64,000 nt of DNA from Kumtagia sp963820075 (GTDB lineage: Bacteria > Pseudomonadota > Alphaproteobacteria > Rhizobiales > Rhizobiaceae), in assembly GCA_963820075.1 (NCBI GenBank), contig CAWFYS010000004.1, positions 1 to 64,000 of the forward strand. Reading direction: 5' to 3'. Positions 10,709 to 21,294 of the stretch are shown piece by piece (the first letter of the stretch is position 1; every line of letters starts with the position of its first letter). The notes under the pieces were generated by a model. That model was given only the letters and a program-made list of their open reading frames with translations. It did not search any database and was not told the origin of the DNA. The translations under genes and the position numbers were made by a program.

Positions 10709-13247
10709 TCAAAAGTAGCGCCTGCGGGTGCGGGTTTCGGTGAGTTCGCGGATCGCCTCTCGCAGTTCGCGCAGGTTCGACTGAATCTCCTCGATCGACA
10801 ATTGCGCGTCCGCCGATGCCTTCCGCGGCGCGGCATCGACTGGCCGCTCCGACCTTTCGGGGGGCGCATGCCGGGGGTTCGATACGGGCGTGTACTCGCG
10901 GGAATAGGCATCGCCCGGCCCCGGCTCCGGATAGGCATGGCCCGCCGGCTCCCGGAAAAGCTCGGTCCAATGGGCGGCCTGGCCGGACCTTGGAGAGGAA
11001 GCGGGCGCGACAGGCTCCGACTGTTCGAAATCGATGGGGCGATGGATGCTGCGGTTGCGGCGCGTGCGGCGGAGAGAGCGGTGCATAGCCCGCGGCCCGA
11101 GGCTGCGTATCGGCGGGCGCGGCGGCGTCGGGTTCGGCGGGAGGCAGCCGCTGCGCCGCGTAGGAGGGCGCCGGCGGCATCGTCGAATATTCGTATCTGG
11201 CCCTCTCCCTCGGCTGGCTAGGCTCCGGAGGCGGAAACCTGCCCGCGTCCAGTTCCGCCTCGGCCGGCGGATCTGTCCGGTGCGCCTCAACGCGATCCCC
11301 TGCCGGTCCGCTGTCGAAGCCGGCCTGCGCTCCGTCGTCGGGACTGAACATCGTGGCCGTGGAGGTTCCACGCCATGCGACGGTGGGACGACGCCGGTGC
11401 ACCGTCTGGCGCAGGCCATCCAGCGTGCCGCGCGCGCCGCCTATGCCAATGCCGGTCAGCAGACCCAGGAGCATTCCGGCCAGAACGATTGTGACGCGCG
11501 AAGGCGGCAAGGCTTCGATCGGCGGAAACGCTTTCGAGATGACGCTGATATTGGCGGCATTGATGCCTTGCTGTTCGCCGGTCTCCCGCGCGCGCAGCAG
11601 ATACGCCTCGTAGACCGCCCGCTGTGCCGTCGCGCCACGCTCCAACTCGCGCAGTGTTACCATTTCGCTGCTGAGGTCGCCCTGGCGCACCTTGAGTTGG
11701 GCGAGGCGGGAGGCAAGCTCCTGCTCCAGTTGCACGGCGCGCTTCAGCTCGGTCTGGGTCGCGGCCTCGATCCGCCTGATCTCGGTATCGATCAGGCCGC
11801 GCGCGCCGCCGAGTTGCGACTGGATCGCCTGAAGCTGCGGATGCCTTGGACCGAGCCGCGCCGAAAGCCGATCCACCTCGCCCTTCAACTGCGAATATTG
11901 CGCCAGCAGTTCCTGCATGGTCGGCGACGAAAGCTCTTCCGGCAGCGCGCCACCCAGAATCGCATCGGCGCTCGCGCCACGCGTGGAGGCGGCCCGCGCG
12001 TTGAGTTCGAGCGCGCGCGCCCGCGCGGTCGAGAGCTGATCGTTGAGCTTGAGAATCTCTTCGTCCGTGATCAGGCGCCCCTGGGCGTCGATGAGATCGT
12101 TCTCCGCCTTGAACGCTTCCACCTTGCGTTCGGCCGCCTCGACGCCGGCGCGCAATTCGTCGAGCCTGCCAGTCAGTTCGCCCGCCGCCCGGCCGGCGGC
12201 ATCGGACTGGATCTGGCCATAGCTTTGCAGAAACACCTCGGTCATGGTGTTGGCGATCAAGGCGGATTTTTCGGCGCTCCGCGTGGTGACACCGACCACG
12301 ATGACGAAGGTCTTGCCGCTCCTTTCGATGGAAAGGTCCCTGCCGAGATTGTTTACGGTGAGTGAATGGCGGCGTCCGGGTTCGTCCTGGCCTGCTTGTG
12401 GAGACAAAAAGGAACGGATCGCTGCGATCACGGCGCGCGGGCCGAAGCCGCCGCCCTGGCCGTTGAACTCCGGATCGTCGACCAGGTTCAGCTTCTCCAC
12501 GACCTTGGCGAGGACGGTTCCGGAGGTGAGGATGCGAACCTGGTTCTCGACGATCGCCAGCGTCGCCTCGGTCGAAAGGCCGGATTGAGTCAGTTCGCGA
12601 TCGACCAGGCGAAGGTCGCGCGGATCGGCAAGCAATTCCGCCTCGGCCAGATACCTCTTGGGCGTGTTCATCGCGACGAGCACGCCGAGGATGGCGCCGA
12701 GCAGGGTTGTGAAGAGTATCAGCCGCTTGGCTCGCGCGATCCCGGATAGCACAGTGACCGGATCGACAAGCGGCCGCCAGAATCCCGAAGTCTCGCCGGC
12801 ATCGGCGATGGCGGCGAATTCGACTGGCGGCGTTGACGATCCGGCCCGCGCGGGCCGTGACGGCAGGGCCGTCTCCGCCGCCGGTGCGGCGGCCGAACGC
12901 GCCCTGCCCGTCTCATGCCCGGCACGCGGCGCGCCGGCCTTGTCGGCGGGGCGTTCCGGCGCCGACCGGGAAATCGGCGGCACGGGTGGATCCGGCGCCG
13001 GCTGCCGCGAAGCTGGCCGAGGGCTTGCCGGAGCCGTGTTCAACGCACTCGGCCGCGGTGCCTCGCGTCCCTCCCGGCGCGCGCGCGCCGGCCTATGCCT
13101 TGCCACCGCATCCTTTTCGGCCCGGACATCGGCGATAGCGCGGGCTAGCCGCGACGGCGCGGGCGTCACTTCGTCGCGCAGCGCATCGCCCAGCGAAAGC
13201 AGCGACCGGTGTCGCCCTTGGGAATCGCTTTTGTCGCGGTGCGGCAT
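10709..13247 (-). CDS. Wzz/GumC-like polysaccharide co-polymerase, one frame disruption
   Basis: About 845 residues. The first 150 are a Pro/Arg/Ala-rich, probably disordered cytoplasmic region. A membrane segment (LILFTTLLGAILGVLVAM) begins a Wzz domain, followed by about 300 residues of periplasmic coiled coil (EAAERKVEAFKAENDLIDAQGRLITDEEIL) and a second membrane segment (VTIVLAGMLLGLLTGIGIGG). A Pro-rich cytoplasmic tail follows, with no Walker motifs, so no BY-kinase domain. It would set exopolysaccharide chain length or export. The tail is read by joining two frames near 11030, where one extra C appears; the C-terminal piece ends RTRRRYF at 10709. Confidence 0.75.
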
Positions 13248-13423
13248 GAATCGCGCTTTTCAGTCGGCCGGCGGAGGATGATCGATCGGTTAATTGACCT
13301 TAAAGTGACATGGAAAACAAATCGTTAATCTTCCACAATCGCCAGTTGCATGGAGAGCGGCAATGGCCATGGTCGGGCCTATTTAATGCAACCTTTCCGG
13401 AACGCCAAGTTAATCTTTCCGGC
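13248..13423. other. AT-richer intergenic region upstream of the Wzz-like gene
   Basis: 176 bp with several TTAAT and TTAATC runs, noticeably less GC-rich than the surroundings. It probably holds the promoter of the minus-strand Wzz-like gene. I see no convincing operator or terminator. Confidence 0.35.
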
Positions 13424-13456
13424 CTAGCTTAGGCGAAGCCACGCAAGTCTGCTTAG
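13424..13456 (+). repeat. family A palindromic element, copy 2 (internally deleted)
   Basis: Only the right hairpin remains: CTAGCTTAGGCGAAGCCACG continuing to AAGTCTGCTTAG. It lies three bases beyond the inferred hemA stop codon, directly downstream of that gene. It looks like a remnant of a full 106-bp copy that lost about 70 bp. Confidence 0.75.
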
Positions 13457-13458
13457 GG

Positions 13459-14675
13459 TTACGCCACCGCGCGCGCCAGCGCGCATTGCGACCACAGGTC
13501 CGACAGCGAGCGCGACCAGATGGTCGATGTCGGCGTCGGTGTGCAGCGGCGACGGCGTGATGCGCAGACGCTCGGTCTTGCGCGGCACCGTCGGATAGTT
13601 GATCGGCTGCACATAGATGCCGTAGCGGTCGAGCAGGATGTCGCTGATCCATTTGCACTTGGCGGCGTCGCCCACCATCACCGGCACGATGTGGCTCGGG
13701 TTGCGCATGTAGGGAATGCCGATGCGGTCGAGGCCGGCGCGCACCTTGCGCACCCGGTCCTGATGCGCGCGCGCTCGAACGGGCTCGCCTTGAGGTGGCG
13801 GATCGAGGTCAGCGCGCCGGCCGCGACATGCGGCGGCAGCGCGGTGGTGAAGATGAAGCCGCTGGCGAAGGAGCGAACGAAGTCGATGAGCTTGGTCGAG
13901 CCGGTGATGTAGCCGCCGACCACGCCGAACGCCTTGCCCAGCGTGCCTTCGATGATGGTGATGCGGTCCATCAGGCCGTCGCGCTCGGCGACGCCGCCGC
14001 CGCGCGGACCGTACATGCCGACCGCATGGACCTCGTCGAGATAGGTCATGGCGCCGTGCTTTTCGGCCACCGCCACGATCTCGGCGATCGGCGCGATGTC
14101 GCCATCCATCGAATAGACGCTCTCGAAGGCGACGATCTTCGGCACGTGCCGGCCCGTATTCGGACAGCACGCGGTCGAGATCCTTCGGATCATTGTGCTT
14201 GAAGATGCGCTTCTCGGCCTTGGAATGGCGGATGCCCTCGATCATCGAGGCGTGGTTGCCCTCGTCGGAGAAGATGACGCAGCCGGGAATGTTGGCGCCG
14301 AGCGTCGACAGCGTCGTCCAGTTGGAGACGTAGCCGGAGGTGAACAGCAGCGCGCGCTTCCTTGCCGTGCAGGTCGGCGAGCTCGCGCTCCAGCAGCACG
14401 TGGTAGTGGTTGGTGCCGGAAATGTTGCGCGTGCCGCCGGCGCCTGCGCCGCATTTGTCCAGCGCGTCGTGCATGGCGGCGATCACCGCCGGATGCTGGC
14501 CCATGCCGAGATAGTCGTTCGAGCACCAGACGGTGACTTCGCGGGCCTCCTCGCCCGAATAGCGCAGGGCCCGCGGAAAACTGCCGGCGCGGCGCTCCAG
14601 ATCGGCGAAAACACGGTAGCGGCCTTCCTTGTGCAGGCCTTCCAGCTTTTCCGCGAAGAATGTCTCGAAATCCAT
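13459..14675 (-). CDS. hemA: 5-aminolevulinate synthase, about four frame disruptions
   Basis: Condenses glycine and succinyl-CoA to 5-aminolevulinate using PLP, the C4 entry to haem. Conserved pieces are all present but in alternating frames: VWCSNDYLGMGQHP, GAGAGGTRNISGTNH, DEGNHASMIEGIRHS, DEVHAVGMYGPRGGG, the PLP lysine in EGTLGKAFG, and PINYPTVPRKTERLRITP. Disruptions fall near 14357, 14155, 13770 and 13516. Correcting the last one gives the family C-terminus ending CALARAVA with TAA at 13459-13461. Corrected length is about 405 residues, as expected. The gene should be essential in a C4-pathway organism, so sequence error is more likely than decay. Confidence 0.85.
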
Positions 14676-14957
14676 CGGTACATGCTCCCTGGGGGATCAT
14701 CCCTTGGTACTGGGCTTTCGGGAGCGTATCGCGCCCTTGCCTGCCGATTTCAACCTGCAGTCAGGCTCGGCGTCGAAATGCCGCAAACCAATGGTCGCGC
14801 CGGTCATTTCCCCGTTAGCCGGCACCGCGCGCGGCCGTCTTGATCTCCGTCAATCGCGTAGAACGTATCAGATCGCTGTTTCCATTCACATCCGCAAAAT
14901 TCTCAAGGCGTATCAAGAAAAAACGCGTAGTCTTCCGCTGCGACGCCCAGCCGATCC

Positions 14958-15517
14958 TCATGCCGCCTGTTTCCATTTGATCGAGCAGCCGATTGAGGCG
15001 GTCTGGTCGCGCGGCCCCAGGCCGGTGCGCGGCAACCTCGACCATCGCCTCGAAAAGATCGCGGCGCATGTCCGCGGGTCCGACTTCCCGGCGCGAGGCG
15101 TCGAGCCGCCCGCGATACTGCAATTCGAGATCGCGGTTGAAGCCGAAGAAATCAGGCGTGCAGGCCGCGCCATAGGCGCGCGCCAGCGACTGGTCCTCGT
15201 CATAAAGGTAGGGAAAGCCGAAACGGTGGACGGCGGAAAAACGCGCCATATTGTCGAAGGAGTCTTCCGGATAGGCATCCGCGTCATTGGAGCTCACCGC
15301 GACGAAGCCGATACCATGCGCCTTGAGGTCGGCGGCGTCGCGGACCATGCGGTCTATCACGGCGCGCACATAGGGGCAGTGGTTGCAGATGAAGGCGACG
15401 ACCAGGCCGTTCGGCCCGGCCAGATCGAACAGACGATGACGCTTGCCGTCGACTCCCGGGCAGTTCCGCGTCGACCGCCTTCCAGCCGAAATCGCAGACA
15501 GATGGTTGCACCGGCAT
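14958..15517 (-). CDS. thioredoxin-fold (peroxiredoxin-like) protein, two frame disruptions
   Basis: About 186 residues of the PRX-like AhpC/TSA-related family. The N-terminus MPVQPSVCDFGWKAVDAELPG leads into FICNHCPYVRAVIDR, whose CxxC pair matches this family, then VAVSSNDADAYPEDSF and ACTPDFFGFN. The true end is the family motif SIGCSIKW followed by a stop at 14958, reached only after correcting a +1 base near 15027. Another extra base lies near 15456. Left uncorrected, the frame runs on to 14815 with an unrelated tail. It probably has a redox role; the substrate is unknown. Confidence 0.72.
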
Positions 15518-15689
15518 GACCGCTTCCTCCACGAGCCGTGATCCTACCTCCTTTCCGGCGCCTTTTGAACCGCTTGCGGGCAAATCGTGCAAACAGAAAG
15601 GAAATAGCCGCTCATTCACGCAAGTGCCGGAACCATCGCTGGCGCCGTCCATGTTCGGAACGGCGCCGGTGCTCGATGGCGAGGGTTGG

Positions 15690-16947
15690 CTACTCCGCCG
15701 CGGCGCCCATCGTCGGCGCCTGCTGCCAGCGGGTGAATAGCGCCTTGAGATCGCCGCCGGCGACCTGGTCCGGGCGTCGGCGAAAAGCCGTCGGCGATCA
15801 TCTTTCGGCCGAGCATATGGTCGGCCGGGCGGTTCACCAACTCGATCGCGGTCAGCACCGGGCCGCTGATAGTGGAAGAGCGAGAAGCGGTTGTCGGCGG
15901 CGTCGCCCGCCACGACGGTGCGGTCGGTCGCCGTCGGCAGGCCGACCATCTGCAGCTTCATATCGCCGATGTCGGACCAGAACCACGGCACGCCATGTAG
16001 GGCTCCTCGTGGCCGATGATGGTGCGGGCGGCGAGCTTCGCCTGATCGGTGGCGTTCTGCACCGATTCCAGCCGGACATCGGCGCCGGAATGCCAGTGGC
16101 GGAAGTTCACGGCGTCGCCGATTGCAAGGATTTCCGGCGTACGACGTCGCGCATCTGCGGATCGACGCGAATGCCGTTGCCGATCGCAAGGCCGGCAGTC
16201 TCGGCAAGCTCGGTGCTGGCAACCGCACCGATGCCGACCAGCACCATGTCCGCCGCGATGCGCTCGCCGGTCGATGTCACGACCGCCGCTCACCCGGCCA
16301 TCGTCTTCCTCTAGCCGATCGACCGTCGTCTGCGTCAGCAGCCGGATGCCGCTGTCGGCCAGCCGTCCGCGCAACATGGGCGGAAATCGAACGGCGCAAC
16401 GGCCCGGCCGAGCATGCGGTCCTGCGCCTCGACAACCGTCACGCGGCGCCCGCCCGCGGCGAGCGTCGCGGCGATTTCCAGTCCGATAAATCCGCCGCCC
16501 AGCACGACCACGTTGCCGGCATTCGCCGCGTGGTCGCGGATGGCGCGCGCGTCGGCGACCGTGCGCAGCGAAAAGACGCCGCCGGCTTCGCGCCGGCCAG
16601 CGGCAGGCCGCGCGGGCGCGAGCCCGTCGCGAGGATCAGCCGGTCGAAGCCGAGTTGCGCGCCGTCGGTCGAATGTCGAGCCGCCGGGCCGCCTTGTCGA
16701 TCGCCGCGACGCGTCCGCCGAAGCGCAGGCCGATATCTGCGCCGGTATAGAACGCCTCGGCGCGCAGCATCTGCGGCTTCGTCTGCGCGTCCTTCAGGAA
16801 GGCCTTCGACAGCGGCGGCTTGTGATAGGGCAGTTCGTTCTCGTCGCCGACCAGCGTCACCGGGCCGGAAAATCCCTCCTCGCGCAGGCTTGCCGCCGCC
16901 TGCACGCCCGCATGTCCCGCGCCAACGATGACAACGCCGTTGTTCAT
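15690..16947 (-). CDS. FAD/NAD(P)H ferredoxin (rubredoxin) reductase-like protein, about eight frame disruptions
   Basis: The N-terminus MNNGVVIVGAGHAGVQ gives the FAD-binding GxGxxG, followed by LPYHKPPLSKAFL. The second Rossmann motif VVVLGGGFIGLEIAATLA (NADH site) and the third FAD motif ILAIGDAV are found in other frames. The C-terminus ends QQAPTMGAAAE, as in Reductase_C-type enzymes. Joining the pieces gives about 410 residues, the normal length for ThcD/CamA-like reductases that pass electrons to a ferredoxin. Disruptions fall near 16672, 16600, 16380, 16290, 16143, 15995, 15865 and 15780. This is one of the most broken genes in the window. Confidence 0.68.
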
Positions 16948-17557
16948 GATTCCAGTCACCCATTTCTGCATGAAGCGCCGTCGCGGCTGGCCGAGCCTCC
17001 AGCCCCGCACCTTCAGCCGCCGTTCCTGAATTGCCTGACTGCTGTCGGCCGGACGAAGGGACTGACGCAGGCCTCACCATCGGTGATTTTAGGCCGGGCT
17101 GGCGCGCCTGACCGTTCCGGCGCCGACATCGACGTGCGGCGGTGCGTCGCACTTTGGCCATGCCGGTGTCAAGCCGCGAGGCGGCCGCGCCACGCCGATC
17201 AGGCGCCAAGCATCTGTCGCGCTTGGGTAAAGCGTGACTACTTTAGAATAGTTCTAACATATTGATTCGAAGATACTTTTCCAAGATTTGCGTTGACTTT
17301 GCAGGGGCCGTGGCCTAAACGGCGACGAGAGCTACGGTGACGCACAGCCTTTGATGTTTGGGCCTTGACCCCATGCAATTGGAGGGAATTCTGCCGCATT
17401 TCGAGCCCGAGCCATGCGCGAAGCAGGCATTCGGAATGCCCGTGCCGCCGGCCAGCGCAAATCCTCGCCGCGACGCGGGTTCCGTGCGAGCGGTAGCGAA
17501 GCTGCGCCCACAGCCATCACTACGATTTGCAAGTTCGTACAAGTGAGGAGGCTATCC
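16948..17557. promoter_or_regulatory. 610-bp intergenic regulatory region between flavoprotein and iron block
   Basis: No convincing gene. The segment 17225-17300 is clearly AT-rich against a GC-rich background and contains the Irr-box-like palindrome at 17242-17258. The palindrome lies about 300 bp upstream of the imelysin start, so an unannotated leader or a missed small gene between 17300 and 17557 is possible. I could not identify one. Confidence 0.5.
17242..17258. promoter_or_regulatory. Irr-box (ICE motif)-like palindrome
   Basis: TTTAGAATAGTTCTAAC, a near-perfect inverted repeat (TTAGAA / TTCTAA around a 3-bp centre). It closely resembles the ICE motif bound by Irr in Rhizobiales and Rhodobacterales, where Irr controls haem and iron-storage genes in response to haem status. 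Its position upstream of an imelysin, bfd, bfr and DUF1111 block fits that role. The motif comparison is from memory, and binding is inferred. Confidence 0.65.
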
Positions 17558-18866
17558 ATGACGCGCGCATTTTCCGGATCCGGCATTCGGCCCGGCTCGC
17601 CGCGCTGGCGGCGACGGTGGCGCTGACCGCCGCGGTCTTCGTGCTGCCGGCGAAAGCCGAGACCGATCCGAAGGCGGTGATCACCACCTATGCCGACATC
17701 GCGCTCGCCAACTATGAGGATGCGCTGACCACGGCCAGGCTCTCGACACGGCGGTCGACGCGCTGATCGCGAAACCGTCGGCCGAGACGCTCGACGCGGC
17801 CAAGGCAGCCTGGAAGGCGGCGCGCATTCCCTACCAGCAGACGGAAGCCTACCGCTTCGGCAATGCGATCGTCGACGACTGGGAAGGCCGCGTCAACGCC
17901 TGGCCTCTGGACGAGGGCCTGATCGACTATGTCGACAAGAGCTACGGCACGGAGTCGGACGAGAACACGCTCTACACGGCGAATGTGATCGCCAACACCG
18001 TCGATCGAGATCAATGGCGAGAAGGTCGATGCCACGAAGCTCACGCCGGAACTGCTGTCCGGCACGCTTCAGGAAGCCGGCGACATCGAAGCCAATGTCG
18101 CCACCGGCTACCATGCGATCGAGTTCCTGCTGTGGGGCCAGGACCTGAACGGCACGAAGGCCGGCTGCCGGCGCGCGTCCTTACACCGATTTCGACGAGG
18201 CGAACTGCACGGGCGGCAATTGCGACCGCCGCGCCGCCTATCTCGCCGCCGCCAGCGACCTGCTGGTCACCGACCTGGAGGAGATGGTCGCCAACTGGAA
18301 AGCCGACGGCGCCGGCCCGCAAGGCGCTGACCGAAGGCGATGCCGATGCAAGGCATCGCGACCATCCTGACCGGCATGGGCTCGCTGTCCTACGGCGAAC
18401 TGGCCGGCGAGCGCATGAAGCTCGGCCTGCTGCTGCACGATCCGGAGGAGGAGCATGACTGCTTCTCCGACAACACCTATATTTCGCATCTCTACGACTC
18501 GGTCGGCGTCCGCAACGTCTATACCGGCAGCTACACGCGCATCGACGGCAGCAAGGTCGAAGGTCCGTCGGTCTCGGCAATGGTCAAGGATACCGACGCG
18601 GCCGTCGATGCCGAACTTGCTCGGCAAGCTGAACACCACCGTCGCAGAAGATGGAAGCGATCAAGGCGCGCGCCGAGGGCGGCGAGGCCTACGACCAGCA
18701 GATCGGCGAAGGCAATGCCGAGGGCAACGCCACCGTGCAGGCGGCGATCGACGCGCTGGTCGATCAGACCAAGTCGATCGAACGCGCCGTCGCGGCGCTC
18801 AAGCTGGACGCGATCGCCTTCGAGGGCTCGGACAGCCTCGATGCGCCGGACAAGGTGTTCCAGTAG
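17558..18866 (+). CDS. imelysin-family iron-regulated protein (first copy), about eight frame disruptions
   Basis: Start ATG at 17558, preceded by a strong Shine-Dalgarno GAGGAGG at 17545-17551. It has a signal peptide (ALTAAVFVLPAKAET). The imelysin/IrpA (Peptidase_M75-like) domain shows GYHAIEFLLWGQDLNGT (the GxHxxE motif), CTGGNCDRRAAYL, ILTGMGSLSYGELAGERMK, DPEEEHDCFSDNT and FEGSDSLDAPDKVFQ at the end. It is probably a periplasmic iron-uptake component. Disruptions lie near 17580, 17738, 18003, 18166, 18315, 18345, 18619 and 18647. Corrected length is about 430 residues. Confidence 0.82.
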
Positions 18867-18934
18867 AGCGCCGCCTCACCATGAGCCACGTGGCGCGGCG
18901 CAAGGCCGCACCGCCAGCCAGATCCTGACCCAAG

Positions 18935-19246
18935 ATGCTGATTTGCCACTGCAACCTCATCACCGAAAAGGAGATCGAAGAGGCAATTCTTGACCTGCTC
19001 GACCAGGATCCGTGGACGCTCATCGTGCCTGCGAAGGTTTATCACAGCCTGCGCAAGCGTGGACGCTGTTGCGGCTGCTTTCCAAATGTGGTGGAAACGA
19101 TCATTCGGGTAACCGAAGCCTACCATCTTCGCTCGGAGGCGAGCGGGGTGGATGTCGTTTCACACCTGGACCGCGTCAGAGGACTGCGGGCCGAATATGG
19201 GAGCAGGCGCCATGAAGGGCGAAAAACAAGTCATCGAGCGGCTTAA
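18935..19246 (+). CDS. bfd: bacterioferritin-associated ferredoxin
   Basis: 103 residues starting MLICHCNLITEKEIEE. The four [2Fe-2S] ligands are visible as CHC near residue 4 and CCGCF around residue 48 (RGRCCGCFPNVVETI), the BFD-like Fer2_BFD pattern. Bfd reduces Fe(III) in bacterioferritin so that iron can be mobilised. Its 3' end overlaps the bfr start by 35 bases in another frame, which is consistent with translational coupling of ferredoxin and ferritin. Confidence 0.88.
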   Translation: MLICHCNLITEKEIEEAILDLLDQDPWTLIVPAKVYHSLRKRGRCCGCFPNVVETIIRVTEAYHLRSEASGVDVVSHLDRVRGLRAEYGSRRHEGRKTSHRAA

Positions 19247-19697
19247 CGAAGCGCTGTTTCTGGAGCTCGGCGCCGTCAACCAATACTGGCTCCACTTTCG
19301 CCTTCTTGAGGACTGGGGTTACCAGAAGCTCGCCAAGAAAGAGCGCGCGGAATTGATCGAGGAAATGCACCACGCCGACAAGATCGTCGCCCGCATCATC
19401 TTCCTGGAAGGGCACCCCAACCTGCAGTCGCTGGCGCCGCTGCGTATCGGACAGAACGTCAAGGAAGTCCTGGAATCCGATCTTGCCGGCGAATACGACG
19501 CCCGCACCTCCTACAAGAAGTCGCGCGAAATCTGCCACGACCTCGGCGATTACGTCACGATGGAACTCTTCGAGGATCTGTTGAAGGACGAGGAAGGCCA
19601 TATCGACTTCCTCGAAACCCAGCTCGACCTGCTCGCCTCGATCGGCGAGGAAAAGTACGGCCAGCTCAACGCCGAGCCGGCGAACAACGTCGACTGA
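19212..19697 (+). CDS. bfr: bacterioferritin
   Basis: 161 residues from the ATG at 19212 (MKGEKQVIERLNEAL), normal length. Ferroxidase-centre ligands are visible: an early Glu in LFLELGAVNQYW, ExxH in LIEEMHHADK and KDEEGHIDFLE, and the haem-ligating Met region in ARIIFLEGHPNLQ. It forms a 24-subunit iron store. It sits directly after bfd in the iron block, so Irr or another iron regulator is the expected control. Confidence 0.95.
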   Translation: MKGEKQVIERLNEALFLELGAVNQYWLHFRLLEDWGYQKLAKKERAELIEEMHHADKIVARIIFLEGHPNLQSLAPLRIGQNVKEVLESDLAGEYDARTSYKKSREICHDLGDYVTMELFEDLLKDEEGHIDFLETQLDLLASIGEEKYGQLNAEPANNVD

Positions 19698-19707
19698 GCA
19701 TGCGAAT

Positions 19708-21294
19708 ATGCGGCGCATAGGGTTTCTTAGGCGCCGCGCCAGGCTTTCGGGAATTACGGCCGGGGCGATGCCCCGTATTGCGGTTGCATCGCTGCTGTTC
19801 GCCCTGTCCGTTGTTCCAAACCGCGCCGACGACGTTTCCCCCGGACTGGCCACGACGCGCGACGACGTTTCGGCCGCCGACCTCGCAAGGGTGAAGGCCG
19901 TGACCGCGCCGGCCTCCGACTTTTCGAAGGCCGAGCCGTTCGAGCTGCTGCCCGGCGGCGCGGCCACCTCGAAGAAGCGGCCCAACCAGGATGCCTTCTC
20001 GCAATCCTCGGCCAACATCACCTTCGAGCAGGAGGGAAATTTCAAGCTCGGCAACGGGCTGTTCCGCAAAGTGTGGGTGTCGTCGCCGTCTTCGACCCAG
20101 GCGTCGGACGGCCTCGGTCCGCTGTTCAACGCGCGCGCCTGCCAGAGCTGCCATCTCAAGGACGGCCGGGGTCATCCGCCGGAAAACAGCGCCGACGCCA
20201 CGTCGATGTTCTTCCGGCTGGCTCGAGCCGCCGCTACCGAGGAGGAGAAGCAGGCGGTCGCCGACCGGAAGGTGCTCAACCTGCCGGATCCGGTCTATGG
20301 CGGGCAGTTGCAGGATCTGGCCGTGCCGGGGCTCTCCGGCGAAGGCAGGATGGGCATCTCCTACGAGGAAATACCGGTCAGCGCTCGGCGACGGCACGGC
20401 CGTTCAACTGCGCAAGCCGACCTACTCCGTCAGCCGATCTGGCCTATGGCCCGCTGCATCCTGATACGACGCTGTCGCCGCGGGTAACGCCCCAGATGAT
20501 CGGCCTCGGTCTTGTCGAGCAGATCCATCCCGCCGACATTCTGGCCCGCGCCGATCCGGACGACACGGATGGCGACGGCATCTCCGGAAAGCCGAACATC
20601 GTGCGCGACGGCATGAGCGGCGAATTGACGCTCGGCCGCTTCGGCTGGAAGGCGCAGACGCCGTCGATCCGCCAGCAATCGGCGGATGCCTTCGCCGGCG
20701 ACATCGGCATTTCCACGCCCGAAGTGCCGCGGCATTGGGGCGACTGCACCGATGCGCAGACCGAGTGCCTGGCCATGCCCACCGGCGTGCAGGAACGGCT
20801 CGGCGAATGTCGAGGCGCCGCCGCCGATCATGGATCTCGTTACCTTCTATTCGCAGAATCTCGCCGTGCCGGCGCGCCGCGACATGAACAAGGCGGATGT
20901 GCTCAAGGGCAAGAAGGTCTTCTACATCTCGGCTGCGCCTCCTGCCACACGCCGAAATTCGTGACGCGCCGCGACGCGCCGGACAAGGCGTTCGTCGTTC
21001 CAGCTGATCTGGCCCTATTCCGATTTCCTGCTGCACGATCTGGGCGACGGCCTGGCCGACGGCCAGCAGGTCGGCGACGCGACCGGCAGCGAATGGCGCA
21101 CGCCGCCGCTCTGGGGCATCGGGCTGACCAAGCGCGTCAGCGGCCATACCTTCTTCCTGCATGACGGACGGGCGCGCAATCTGACCGAGGCGATCCTCTG
21201 GCATGGCGGCGAGGCGCAGAAGGCCCGCGACGGCTTTGCCGCGCTCGCGGCGGACGACCGGGAGGCGCTGATCAAGTTTCTGGAGTCGCTGTGA
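19708..21294 (+). CDS. DUF1111 di-haem oxidoreductase-like protein, about five frame disruptions
   Basis: Signal peptide near the N-terminus (VASLLFALSVVPNRADD). There are two c-type haem motifs, CQSCHLKDGRG around residue 150 and CASCHTPKF near the C-terminal third. DPDDTDGDGISGKPN resembles a Ca-binding stretch. This is the thiol-oxidoreductase-like family often encoded between imelysins in Rhizobiales. It probably acts as a periplasmic redox partner in iron acquisition. Extra bases occur near 20390, 20435, 20811 and 20998, and one base appears missing near 20933. The stop TGA shares its A with the ATG of the next gene. Confidence 0.78.

Noticed and set aside
13424..13461. A hemA C-terminus ending inside the family A element (TLSRLAWLRLS)
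   Set aside because: Correcting one extra base near 13516 restores the family ending CALARAVA with a TAA at 13459, so the element is downstream of the gene, not part of it.
14815..14957. Thioredoxin-like gene extending to 14815
   Set aside because: The extra tail has no family similarity. Correcting a +1 base near 15027 gives the conserved SIGCSIKW ending with a stop at 14958.
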